Origin: Coprococcus_C sp934318045
GTDB lineage: Bacteria > Bacillota > Clostridia > Lachnospirales > Lachnospiraceae
Length of the DNA stretch: 64,000 nt
Direction: 5' to 3'
Assembly (NCBI GenBank): GCA_934318045.1
Contig: CAKREY010000005.1
Coordinates: forward strand, 59,543-123,542
Shown here: one piece after another, positions 16,801-24,988 of the stretch
Position numbering within the stretch: position 1 is the stretch's first letter
How the letters are laid out: each line of letters begins with the position of its first letter
Notes under the pieces: generated by a model
What the model was told of the DNA's origin: nothing
The model's input: only the letters and a program-made list of their open reading frames with translations
Database searches by the model: none
Translations under genes and position numbers: made by a program

Positions 16801-18451
16801 CTGGAAAGATTAATTTTATTTCTGTACCGACATTTAATGCACTTTCAATCTTGATCTCCGCATTGTGCAGCTTTGCACCATGCTTTACAATGGAAAGTCC
16901 AAGCCCCGTACCGCCTATTTCCTTGGAATGGCTCTTATCAACCCGGTAAAAACGTTCAAATATCCGGTCAAGCTGGTCTGCCGGAATTCCGATGCCGGAA
17001 TCTTTGACACAAAACTCACAACGATGTTTTTTCTTCTTGATCGTGACATCTATGGTGCCATCCTCTTTGTTATATTTAATGGCATTTTCAATCAGGTTGT
17101 ATACCATTTCTTCTAATACAGAGTGTATGCCGGAAATCATCATATGCTCACCCTGCAGATTGATTTTGATATGCCTTTCCTCTGCTACCGGCTCCAAATG
17201 ATGGATTTCGATTCTTGACAGGTCATATATATCAATCGGAGTTTTTTCCATTGCCTGCTCTCCCTCATCGAGCTGGGACAGCTTAATGATATCTTCTACC
17301 AGATGGATCAGCCGACGTGCTTCGTCATAGATCTTACCTGCAAATGTTTTGACATCCTTCTCATCAACAATTCCATTTTTAATAATTTCTGCAATACCGG
17401 ATATGGAAGTTAGCGGTGTCTTTAATTCGTGCGATACGTTCGCCGAGAATTCCCGTCTCAAATTCTCGCGTTCTTCCTTCTCTGTGACATCCGTGATGAT
17501 AACTACCGCGCCGGCAACCTCGTTATTCCGGAATACCGGATTCGCATAGATATTATAAAAACGTCCCTTAACCGGGCAGATATACTCGCTGTGGATTCCC
17601 TGGATTGCCTTCTTGATACAGTCAATAAACTCTTCTGACCGGTTAATCTCCAATACGTGTTTTCCATCTACCGATTCATCCACATCAAATAAGGTTGAGA
17701 TACTCCGGTTGTGTGAGAGAACAATTTCCTTTTTGTCCACAACAAGAAAACCTTCCTGCATGTTTTCCGTAATCAGTGCAAATTCATTTTTCTGTGTCTG
17801 CAGCTGTGTCATCGCCTTCTGAATCTGTTCATTCTGGATGCGGATTTTACGGATAAACGGCGACAGCTCGTCATAAACTGTCGATTCGTCCGGATGATCT
17901 AAGTCAATCGCTTCTAACGGCGTTGTAATCTGTCTCGATAAGCGGTAGGCAAGAATCGCAGAGAATTCAACACCGAGCAGTAATACAAGAATAACCGGAA
18001 GCAGCACCTTCATCAAAAGGGCCGGTACCGATTTATGAACTACAGAGACACGGACCACACTTCCGTCCGCAATACGGATGGCGTGGTAGATTGTCTCCTC
18101 GGAAAGCGTCTTCGAATACCTTACGCTTGTGCCTGCTGAAGATGTCATTGCCTGTTTGATCTCTGTACGATTTTTGTGATTTTCCATCGTATGGGGATCG
18201 GCTTTGTTGTCATAAAGGACTGTTCCGTCCGCCGCAACCCAAGTGATACGCTTTTCATTTTCATTAAGGTCGGTGAGAAAATCCAGTCCGGATAGGTTGA
18301 CCCCTTCCGCAATATAGCCTGCCGCCTGATTCAGGGAGGCAACGTATTGCTTGTTGAAATAGCTGTATAAGACACCGATGATGGATATGCCGCATAGAAC
18401 AACCAAAAGCAGAATGATCAAAATTGTATTTTTGAATATCTTCTTTTTCAT
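16796..18451 (-). CDS. phoR: Phosphate-regulon sensor histidine kinase PhoR
   Basis: 551 residues from the ATG at 18451, with GGAG 7-8 bases upstream; the start is 2 bases after the phoP stop. Order: membrane helix (about 8-28), an extracytoplasmic domain (to about 150), a second helix (about 155-180), a linker, a PAS domain (about 225-320), HisKA with the H box NVSHELKTPLTS, and HATPase_c with NLIENAIKYN, DSGIGIP and GGTGLGLSIVK. It autophosphorylates on the H-box histidine and signals Pi shortage to PhoP. Last gene of the pst-phoU-phoPR run, so the assignment is firm. Confidence 0.93.
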   Translation of the reverse strand: MKKKIFKNTILIILLLVVLCGISIIGVLYSYFNKQYVASLNQAAGYIAEGVNLSGLDFLTDLNENEKRITWVAADGTVLYDNKADPHTMENHKNRTEIKQAMTSSAGTSVRYSKTLSEETIYHAIRIADGSVVRVSVVHKSVPALLMKVLLPVILVLLLGVEFSAILAYRLSRQITTPLEAIDLDHPDESTVYDELSPFIRKIRIQNEQIQKAMTQLQTQKNEFALITENMQEGFLVVDKKEIVLSHNRSISTLFDVDESVDGKHVLEINRSEEFIDCIKKAIQGIHSEYICPVKGRFYNIYANPVFRNNEVAGAVVIITDVTEKEERENLRREFSANVSHELKTPLTSISGIAEIIKNGIVDEKDVKTFAGKIYDEARRLIHLVEDIIKLSQLDEGEQAMEKTPIDIYDLSRIEIHHLEPVAEERHIKINLQGEHMMISGIHSVLEEMVYNLIENAIKYNKEDGTIDVTIKKKKHRCEFCVKDSGIGIPADQLDRIFERFYRVDKSHSKEIGGTGLGLSIVKHGAKLHNAEIKIESALNVGTEIKLIFPV

Positions 18452-18452
18452 C

Positions 18453-19133
18453 TTAATCTCCGATCTTGTAGCCGACACCGCGGACGGTTTCAATCATATT
18501 CCCTGCTTCCTTTAATTTCATCCGGAGGCTTCGGATATGGACATCAACCGTACGGCTTTCCCCATCGAATTCATATCCCCAGATACGGTTTAGCAGCTGA
18601 TCACGTGTAAACACCTGCCCCTGGTTTTCCATAAACAGATGCAGAAGTTCAAACTCCTTCAATGTAAGATTGATGCGCTCTCCATCTACTAAAACAATGT
18701 GGCGCTTTGTATCTAAGGCAATATCTCCTGCAATAAGCTTCTCACCGTCATCTGTCGTATCTGCACGGTTTTCTGTCCGGCGAAGCAGAGCCTTGATTCT
18801 GGCAACTAACTCCATAATGCCAAACGGCTTCGGCACATAGTCATCCGCTCCGCTGTCAAGCCCCAGTACTTTGTCGTATTCACTATCCTTTGCAGTTAAC
18901 ATAATGACCGGAACCTCTTTGGTAGCAGCATGTTCCCGCAGCTTTTTTAAGACAGATAATCCATCCTCCTCCGGCAGCATGATATCAAGCAGAATCAAGG
19001 ACGGAAGTGTTTCTTCCATCCCTGCCCAGAATTCTGACGGACGTTCAAAGCCTTTTGCTTCCAAATCCATGTGACATAATGTGTAAACTACAAATTCACG
19101 TATGCTATTGTCATCTTCTAAAACATAAATCAT
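18453..19133 (-). CDS. phoP: Phosphate-regulon response regulator PhoP (OmpR/PhoB family)
   Basis: 226 residues from the ATG at 19133 (AGGAG upstream, directly after the phoU stop). Receiver domain: MIYVLEDDNSIREF, phospho-acceptor Asp in LILLDIMLPEEDG, VIMLTAKDSEYD, and DYVPKPF. C-terminal winged helix: LTLKEFELLHLFMENQGQVFTRDQLLNRIWG and RTVDVHIRSLRMKL. It should bind the phased TTAACA-like repeats noted upstream of pstS, the symporter-ppk operon and the alarmone synthetase. Confidence 0.95.
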   Translation of the reverse strand: MIYVLEDDNSIREFVVYTLCHMDLEAKGFERPSEFWAGMEETLPSLILLDIMLPEEDGLSVLKKLREHAATKEVPVIMLTAKDSEYDKVLGLDSGADDYVPKPFGIMELVARIKALLRRTENRADTTDDGEKLIAGDIALDTKRHIVLVDGERINLTLKEFELLHLFMENQGQVFTRDQLLNRIWGYEFDGESRTVDVHIRSLRMKLKEAGNMIETVRGVGYKIGD

Positions 19134-19134
19134 T

Positions 19135-19773
19135 TTATATGTGTTCTCCTGTGATTGAATAATACACCCATTCCGCAACATTCGTTGCATGGTCGCCTAT
19201 TCTTTCATAATACTTTGCAATCATGATAATGTCTATATAAAATTCGCCATCTTCAGCTTTTTTCCCTATCTCTTTAATGAGACGTTTCTTTACCGAATCA
19301 AATAATGCATCGACTTTATCATCAGCCTGGATTACAGTGATTGCCAGATCCTTGTCTTTTTTGACATATGCCTCCACAGCATTTGTCAGCATATCTTTCG
19401 CAGCACCTGACATTTCTTCAAGGTCTTTAAAACCCTTTAAGTCATAGGGCGCTGTGAAACGAATCATATCCGCGATATCGGCACATTGGTCACCAATCCG
19501 TTCGAGATCGGATATAAGTTTTAACGCAGCTGATACAAAACGGAAATCCGATGCGACCGGCTGCTGCTTTAACAGCAGGCTCATACAGATATGCTCGATA
19601 TTATGCTCGCTTTTGTCGATCTCCTCTTCCACTGCATGGGATTTCGATGTGTATTTCTCATCTCCATTAAAAAGAGCTTTTGTAGTACCGGCGATCACCT
19701 TCTCGCAAAGTGCTCCCATACGGATTAGTTCGACATTCAGATTCTCTAATTGCTTCTCGTATTCATTTCTCAT
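19135..19773 (-). CDS. phoU: Phosphate signalling protein PhoU
   Basis: 212 residues, two three-helix PhoU repeats (EQLENLNVELIRMG...; ISDLERIGDQCADIADM and KYYERIGDHATNVAEWVYY). The conserved ERIGD blocks bind metal. PhoU links the Pst transporter to PhoR and keeps the Pho response off when Pi is ample. It lies 6 bases after pstB and runs straight into phoP. Confidence 0.96.
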   Translation of the reverse strand: MRNEYEKQLENLNVELIRMGALCEKVIAGTTKALFNGDEKYTSKSHAVEEEIDKSEHNIEHICMSLLLKQQPVASDFRFVSAALKLISDLERIGDQCADIADMIRFTAPYDLKGFKDLEEMSGAAKDMLTNAVEAYVKKDKDLAITVIQADDKVDALFDSVKKRLIKEIGKKAEDGEFYIDIIMIAKYYERIGDHATNVAEWVYYSITGEHI

Positions 19774-19779
19774 AATTCA

Positions 19780-20529
19780 TCAACCAAACCTTCCTGTGAT
19801 ATAATCCTCTGTCCGCTTGTCACTTGGATTTGCGAACAGTTTCTCTGTATTGTCAAACTCCACAACTTCTCCGAGCAGGAAAAATGCTGTATTATCTGAG
19901 ATACGTGCAGCCTGCTGCATATTATGTGTTACCATGATGATTGTATATTTATCTTTCAGATCGACCGCCAGATCCTCAATCTTCGAGGTGGAAATCGGAT
20001 CGAGGGCAGATGTCGGCTCATCCATCAAAAGCACATCCGGCTCCACCGCAAGTGCACGCGCAATACAAAGACGCTGCTGCTGTCCACCTGACATACCGAG
20101 CGCGCTTTTCTTCAGACGGTCTTTGACTTCATCCCAGATAGCAGCCTGTTTTAAAGAACGTTCCACAATTTCATCTAATTCTGCTTTTTTATGGATTCCG
20201 TGTGTACGCGGTCCATATGCAATATTGTCGTAGATGCTCATCGGAAATGGATTTGGTTTCTGGAACACCATGCCGACGCGCTTGCGCAATGTGTTGACAT
20301 CCATTCCTTTGTATATATTTTTGCCATCCAGTGTTACCTCACCTGTGATCTTACATCCTTCGACCAGATCATTCATTCGATTCAGGCTTTTTAAGAGTGT
20401 GGATTTCCCACAGCCGGATGGACCGATGAACGCAGTGATCTTTGTTGATGGAATGTCTAAGTTGATATCTTTTAACGCATGGAAATCGCTGTAATATAAA
20501 TCCATGTCCTTAATTTTAAAATTACCCAT
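19780..20529 (-). CDS. pstB: Phosphate ABC transporter ATPase PstB
   Basis: 249 residues from the ATG at 20529 (TGGAGG upstream); a longer ORF start 22 codons earlier runs into pstA and is rejected. Walker A GPSGCGKST, Q loop FQKPNPFPMS, signature LGMSGGQQQRLCIARAL, Walker B VLLMDEPTSALDP, and the switch His in VTHNMQQ. It powers Pi import through PstCA. Confidence 0.97.
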   Translation of the reverse strand: MGNFKIKDMDLYYSDFHALKDINLDIPSTKITAFIGPSGCGKSTLLKSLNRMNDLVEGCKITGEVTLDGKNIYKGMDVNTLRKRVGMVFQKPNPFPMSIYDNIAYGPRTHGIHKKAELDEIVERSLKQAAIWDEVKDRLKKSALGMSGGQQQRLCIARALAVEPDVLLMDEPTSALDPISTSKIEDLAVDLKDKYTIIMVTHNMQQAARISDNTAFFLLGEVVEFDNTEKLFANPSDKRTEDYITGRFG

Positions 20530-20551
20530 TTTTTCCTCCAAATTCCAGTAC

Positions 20552-21460
20552 TTATTTTGCCTGCAGTTTTTTGGCAAGCTTTCCGGATGCTGCATTGATT
20601 ATGACAACCATTACAAGCAGCACAACTGCGGTTGCATATGCCTGTTTTGTGTAGAGTCCTTCTGAAAGCAGCTTATACATATGAACAGCCAGTGTACATC
20701 CGGAATCAAATAAGCTTTTCGGTATCTCGGCGGTTGTACCGGATGTAAAGATTAAAGCGGCCGTCTCGCCGACGATACGTCCGATTGCCAGGATAACTCC
20801 GGATAAAATACCGGGTACCGCAGATGGAAGTACAACCTTGAATATCGTCCGTAGTCTGCCGGCTCCAAGTCCGAAACTTCCTTCCCGGTAAGAATCCGGT
20901 ACGCTTAAGAGCGCTTCTTCTGTCGTACGCATTATGGTTGGAAGTACCATAATGGAAAGTGTAAGTGCACCACCGAAGAACGAAAGCCCCCAGCCGAATG
21001 CGATAACAAACATCAGATATCCGAACAGACCATAAACAATAGAAGGGATACCGGATAATGTCTCGGTTGTGATTCTGACAACACTCACAAGTTTATTTCC
21101 GCGCTTGGCATATTCTACCAGATAAATAGCAGAACAAATACCGATTGGAACTGAGATGAGCAGGGAAAGCGCTGTCATAAGAAATGTATTGATAATGGCT
21201 GGAAGCATCGATACATTTTCGGTTGTATATTTCCAGGCAAAAAGCTCCGGAGAAAGATTCATGATACCATTTGCCAGAATATAGATGACAAGTGCGCCAA
21301 GCACGCCAACCGTAATGACTGCAGATGTTGTGACTGCAATCAGTAAAAACATGGAAAACGGCCGTTTTTTGTATGCAGCAAGCTTATCCTTCCAGGTGAC
21401 GACATTGATCGGCCGGATTGCTTCCGTATCTGACTTTGCTACGACTGCTTGTTCACTCAT
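20552..21460 (-). CDS. pstA: Phosphate ABC transporter permease PstA
   Basis: 302 residues, about six membrane helices. The binding-protein-dependent permease loop appears as SYREGSFGLGAGRLRTIFKVVLPSAVPGILSG, which docks on PstB. The ATG is 2 bases after the pstC stop, and the ribosome site (GGGG) lies within pstC. Confidence 0.96.
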   Translation of the reverse strand: MSEQAVVAKSDTEAIRPINVVTWKDKLAAYKKRPFSMFLLIAVTTSAVITVGVLGALVIYILANGIMNLSPELFAWKYTTENVSMLPAIINTFLMTALSLLISVPIGICSAIYLVEYAKRGNKLVSVVRITTETLSGIPSIVYGLFGYLMFVIAFGWGLSFFGGALTLSIMVLPTIMRTTEEALLSVPDSYREGSFGLGAGRLRTIFKVVLPSAVPGILSGVILAIGRIVGETAALIFTSGTTAEIPKSLFDSGCTLAVHMYKLLSEGLYTKQAYATAVVLLVMVVIINAASGKLAKKLQAK

Positions 21461-21462
21461 GC

Positions 21463-22314
21463 CTATTTCGCCCCTTTCTTTTTCACAACTGAGAACAACA
21501 GATTAATGATCAGGATGAATACGAACAGAACCACTCCGGTTGCTATCAGTGCTTCTCTGTGCAAGTCTGTTGCATATCCAAGCTCCAGTACAATATTCGA
21601 TGTAAGTGTCCGCACACCGGATAACAGACTATCCGGCATAACTGCATGGTTTCCGGCAATCATGATGACTGCCATTGTCTCACCGATTGCACGTCCGATT
21701 CCAAGAATGATGGCTGCAAGGATTCCGGATTTTGCTGCAGGGAGTACTGCCTTGAAGACACTTCTCTCATGCGTATCACCGAGTGCTAATGCTCCTTCGT
21801 AATAGCTTTCCGGAACCGCACGGATTGCTGATTCCGATACACTGATGATGGTTGGCAGAATCATGATTCCAAGCAGGATGCAGGCGGTCAGAATATTTTT
21901 ACCGCTTCCGCCGAATGTGTTACGGATCATTGGTGTGATCACAACCAGACCGAAGAATCCATATACAATAGATGGAATACCTGCAAGCAGATCCACAGCC
22001 GGTTTCATAATCTTATGAATCTTCGGTGGACAGAACTTTGCCATGAATACGGCACATAAAAGTCCGATTGGAACACCGATGATGATTGCACCTGCTGTCA
22101 CATAGATACTGCCGATGATCATAGGGAAGATACCGAATTTATTTGCACCCGGCATCCAGGTTTTACCAAATATGAAATTCACAAATCCGATCTGCCGGAT
22201 GGCAGGTACGCCATTGGCAAACATGAACAGACATATCATGGCGACTGCCAGTATGGACATACAGGCAGCCACCAGGAATACGATATGCATAGTTCTTTCT
22301 TTTACTTTCGTCAT
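21463..22314 (-). CDS. pstC: Phosphate ABC transporter permease PstC
   Basis: 283 residues, about six membrane helices. The permease coupling loop reads SYYEGALALGDTHERSVFKAVLPAAKSGI. PGIPSIVYGFFGL-like LLAGIPSIVYGFFGL is typical of PstC/PstA. GAGG precedes the ATG. It lies 43 bases after pstS. Confidence 0.96.
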   Translation of the reverse strand: MTKVKERTMHIVFLVAACMSILAVAMICLFMFANGVPAIRQIGFVNFIFGKTWMPGANKFGIFPMIIGSIYVTAGAIIIGVPIGLLCAVFMAKFCPPKIHKIMKPAVDLLAGIPSIVYGFFGLVVITPMIRNTFGGSGKNILTACILLGIMILPTIISVSESAIRAVPESYYEGALALGDTHERSVFKAVLPAAKSGILAAIILGIGRAIGETMAVIMIAGNHAVMPDSLLSGVRTLTSNIVLELGYATDLHREALIATGVVLFVFILIINLLFSVVKKKGAK

Positions 22315-22357
22315 AGTATGCCTCGTATTTTCTTTCTGATAAGTTTATATCAAGCTA

Positions 22358-23221
22358 TTACTTTACTTCTGACCACTTTGTGATAGAACCTGTGTAGATG
22401 TTCTTCACCTGATCGCTTGTAAGACCATCGACGTCGTTGTTCTTATTTACAACAACTGCGATACCATCAATTGCGATCACTGTTGGTGTAAGACCTGCAC
22501 TAAGTTCGCTGTCTTTGAGCTCTCTGGATGCCATACCGATATCGCAGACACCTTCTGTTGCACTTGTCATACCTGTTGTAGAATCACTCTGCTGTACTTC
22601 AATCTGTACATCCGGATTGACTGCAACATATGCTTCCTTGAGCTTCTCCATAACCGGTGTTACGGAAGATGAACCTGCAACATTGATCTTACCCTTTACG
22701 CCTGCAGCCTTGAATGCACCTGTATTGCCCTGGCTGATATATCCTGCCTCTTCAACAACCTTCTGTCCATCCTCGCTCAAGATGAAGTTGATGAAATCCT
22801 GTGTTACTTCGTTTGGTGTACCCTTTGTTGCAATATTGAACGGACGGGATACCTTGTAGCTTCCGTTTGAAATATTATCAGCGGTTGCTTCCGCCCCATC
22901 AATCTTCAATGCCTTTACAGAATCATCTAGGGATCCAAGTGATATGTATCCGATGGCTGCCTCGTCATCTGCTACGCTCGTCATCATAACAGATGTTGAG
23001 TTTGTGATATCTGCAGTAGAGATTGTATTATCAATCTTGTTACCATCTGCATCCTTCTCCTCGATACCAAACAGTTCGATAAATGCGCCCCTTGTACCGG
23101 ATCCATCCTCACGGGAAATTACGGTGATATCATCACTTGCTGCTTTACCACATCCAGTCATTGCTCCCATAAGCATGGCTGATGCTAAAACTCCAATGAT
23201 TGCTTTCTTTAACTTTCTCAT
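22358..23221 (-). CDS. pstS: Phosphate-binding lipoprotein PstS, domain order circularly permuted
   Basis: 287 residues. A lipoprotein signal peptide ends with the lipobox MTGC (Cys24). The Pi-binding motifs occur in a swapped order: REDGSGTR (37-44), usually in the second half, comes first, and AGSSSVTP (182-189), usually near the N-terminus, comes later, followed by DIGMASREL (227-235) and IYTGSITKW (275-283) at the very end. The break falls at the interdomain crossing, so a full two-lobed fold could still form. Strong AAGGAG ribosome site. First gene of pstSCAB-phoU-phoPR, with a PhoP-like repeat array upstream. Confidence 0.93.
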   Translation of the reverse strand: MRKLKKAIIGVLASAMLMGAMTGCGKAASDDITVISREDGSGTRGAFIELFGIEEKDADGNKIDNTISTADITNSTSVMMTSVADDEAAIGYISLGSLDDSVKALKIDGAEATADNISNGSYKVSRPFNIATKGTPNEVTQDFINFILSEDGQKVVEEAGYISQGNTGAFKAAGVKGKINVAGSSSVTPVMEKLKEAYVAVNPDVQIEVQQSDSTTGMTSATEGVCDIGMASRELKDSELSAGLTPTVIAIDGIAVVVNKNNDVDGLTSDQVKNIYTGSITKWSEVK

Positions 23222-23278
23222 TTTCTTTGTCTCCTTTTTCTCTTAAAGATTTTCTTTTTGATTTAACTTACAAATGAG

Positions 23279-23334
23279 AATATACAGAATGTAAGTAAAG
23301 TGCGTTATCGTAGTTTTGTAAAATGTACGTAAAA
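23279..23334 (-). promoter_or_regulatory. Candidate PhoP-dependent promoter of the pst operon
   Basis: On the minus strand TTTACG (23333-23328) and TTTACA (23322-23317) repeat with an 11-base period, and a further TTTACT stands at 23299-23294. A -10 TATATT lies at 23284-23279 with no good -35, as usual for activated Pho promoters. The repeats resemble the TTAACA-type PhoP box of Bacillus. Confidence 0.6.
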
Positions 23335-23344
23335 CAAGTGTCTG

Positions 23345-23562
23345 TATAAAAATGAATTGATGCCATATACGATGTATTGAAACTAAAAAGTGCTAAATGT
23401 TCTGATCTACGGTATTTTACCGTACGCAACCGCCGCCAATTCGCCATCCATGGCTCAGTGGCGGCTTGTTTGAACATCGTGTTCAAACATTGCTAATGTA
23501 ATACAGAACATTAAGCACTTCTAAGTTTCAAACATATGTATATGACATCAATTCATTTTATA
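23345..23562. repeat. Long imperfect palindrome B2 between the aldolase gene and pstS
   Basis: About 218 bases, related to B1. Outer arms TATAAAAATGAATTGATG (23345-23362) and CATCAATTCATTTTATA (23546-23562) pair. Inside, CATATACGATG...GAAAC pairs with GTTTCAAACATATGTATATG, AAGTGCTaAATGTTCTG with CAGAACATTaAGCACTT, and TTTGAACAtcgTGTTCAAA forms a hairpin. Where B1 and B2 differ, both sides of the stem change together. It sits in the 424-base gap upstream of pstS, just ahead of the Pho repeats. Confidence 0.88.
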
Positions 23563-23645
23563 TCGGATATACTTCTTTTACTACAATAATGAGTTAATGA
23601 AATAACACACTTTTCAGCTTTTATATTATTTAATTATTGCCTATT

Positions 23646-24611
23646 CTAAATCAACAGTTCCTTGTAGTATTCTGCGTAGTCGCGACGATTCTCTTTTGTA
23701 AAGGCGATTGCAGAACGTGGATGCTGGTTTAACAGTCCGGTCATCAGGTACTGGAGATCGTAGCCCCAGACGATGCCGTCATCCTTTAATTTCATCATGT
23801 GGTCTTCAATGAATTTGAATACCGGGTATACGTTGTATTTTGGATTCTTCAGGAATCCAAGCAACAGCTCCATCGCGCAGTTGCCGGCTCCTCTTCCCAT
23901 GGACAGGTAGGTTCCGTCTAACCAGTCTACACCATCACCGCACGCTTCAATCGTGTTTGCAAATGCGAGCTGCTGGTTGTTGTGTGCATGGATACCGACC
24001 TTCTTATTGTATTTTGCTGCGAAATTCAGGTACAGATCTGCGATACGGGCAATCTGCTCCGGATACAGGGAACCAAAGCTGTCCACAATGTAGATAACAT
24101 CAACCGGTGTCTTGCCAAGCATATCAAGTGCAACCTTGATATCTTCCTCTTGTGAATTCGAGATTGCCATGATATTACAGCTTGTCTCGTATCCCTTCTT
24201 TGCCGCATCCTCAACCATATCGATTGCTTCCGGCATCTGATGGATGTATGCTGCCACACGGACTAAATCAACCGGTGAATTCACCTTCTCATCGAAATCG
24301 TTCTTATCATGACGGCCGATATCTGCCATGATTGCAAGCTTTAAGTCTGTATCGTTTTCTCCAACGATCTCACGGATATGGTCATCACTACAGAATTTCC
24401 ATTTACCGAACTTCGATTCATCAAATACCTTCTTCGATGCACGATATCCCATCTCCATATAGTCAACACCTGCGTCGATATTTGCCTGATACAATGCTTT
24501 TACAAAGTCGTCTGTGAAATAGAAGTCATTCACCAGTCCACCGTCACGTAAGGTCGCGTCAACTACCTTGATACTTTCCCGAAATCCAAGTAAATTTGAT
24601 AATTCTTTCAT
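23646..24611 (-). CDS. DRE-TIM metallolyase / aldolase catalytic domain protein
   Basis: 321 residues from the ATG at 24611, preceded by GAGG; an ATG five codons earlier has a poorer site. The HMGL/DmpG-type barrel shows VVDATLRDGG near residue 20 (metal and catalytic Asp, Arg), and GIHAHNNQQLAFAN (metal His pair) about two-thirds along. DSFGSLYPEQ matches the usual barrel strand. Relatives include 4-hydroxy-2-oxovalerate aldolase, but no partner dehydrogenase is adjacent, so the substrate is unknown. It has its own promoter and operator-like palindrome. Confidence 0.85.
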   Translation of the reverse strand: MKELSNLLGFRESIKVVDATLRDGGLVNDFYFTDDFVKALYQANIDAGVDYMEMGYRASKKVFDESKFGKWKFCSDDHIREIVGENDTDLKLAIMADIGRHDKNDFDEKVNSPVDLVRVAAYIHQMPEAIDMVEDAAKKGYETSCNIMAISNSQEEDIKVALDMLGKTPVDVIYIVDSFGSLYPEQIARIADLYLNFAAKYNKKVGIHAHNNQQLAFANTIEACGDGVDWLDGTYLSMGRGAGNCAMELLLGFLKNPKYNVYPVFKFIEDHMMKLKDDGIVWGYDLQYLMTGLLNQHPRSAIAFTKENRRDYAEYYKELLI

Positions 24612-24650
24612 GTCTTTGTTCCTCATCTTTCTTTCTCTGTTGCGTTACTG

Positions 24651-24706
24651 CTTTAATGCATTAAAGAGAATACGGATATAATAACAGAGATTTTCCGGAT
24701 AGTCAA
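24651..24706 (-). promoter_or_regulatory. Promoter and operator-like palindrome of the aldolase gene
   Basis: On the minus strand -35 TTGACT (24706-24701), a 17-base spacer, and -10 TATTAT (24683-24678). The perfect 16-base palindrome CTTTAATGCATTAAAG (24666-24651) begins about five bases after the expected start of transcription, a common repressor position. Confidence 0.7.
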
Positions 24707-24821
24707 CCCCAATATTTTTCTACTGCTTTTTCATATGACAATCCATCGTCTTTGCATAATCGTCCCAGATGCATAATGGATTTTTTCACAGTATCCGTCT
24801 CAAATTCCACTCCCGGAGAAA

Positions 24822-24857
24822 GAAAAAAGCGCCTGCGTATGGCGTAAACAGGCGCTT
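24822..24857 (-). terminator. Rho-independent terminator of the symporter-ppk operon
   Basis: On the minus strand AAGCGCCTG (24857-24849) pairs with CAGGCGCTT (24835-24827), followed by TTTTT. Two smaller hairpins lie between it and the ppk stop (24888-24904, TCGAGA/TCTCGA; 24862-24886, TGACAGT/ACTGTCA). The rest of the 377-base gap from 24612 to 24988 holds only the aldolase promoter. Confidence 0.9.
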
Positions 24858-24988
24858 CGTTTGACAGTAATGTTCATTCACTGTCAGTCGAGAGGAAGTC
24901 TCGAATCTATACTAAATACTGATGGCGCAGTATTGTATAGCGTATGTAATTGGATTGTATAACTATATACTCTTAGCATGATGTTTAT

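Noticed and set aside
23268..23486. 72-codon open frame on the minus strand upstream of pstS
   Set aside because: It lies inside palindrome B2 and the pst control region, has no ribosome site, and is not repeated in B1.
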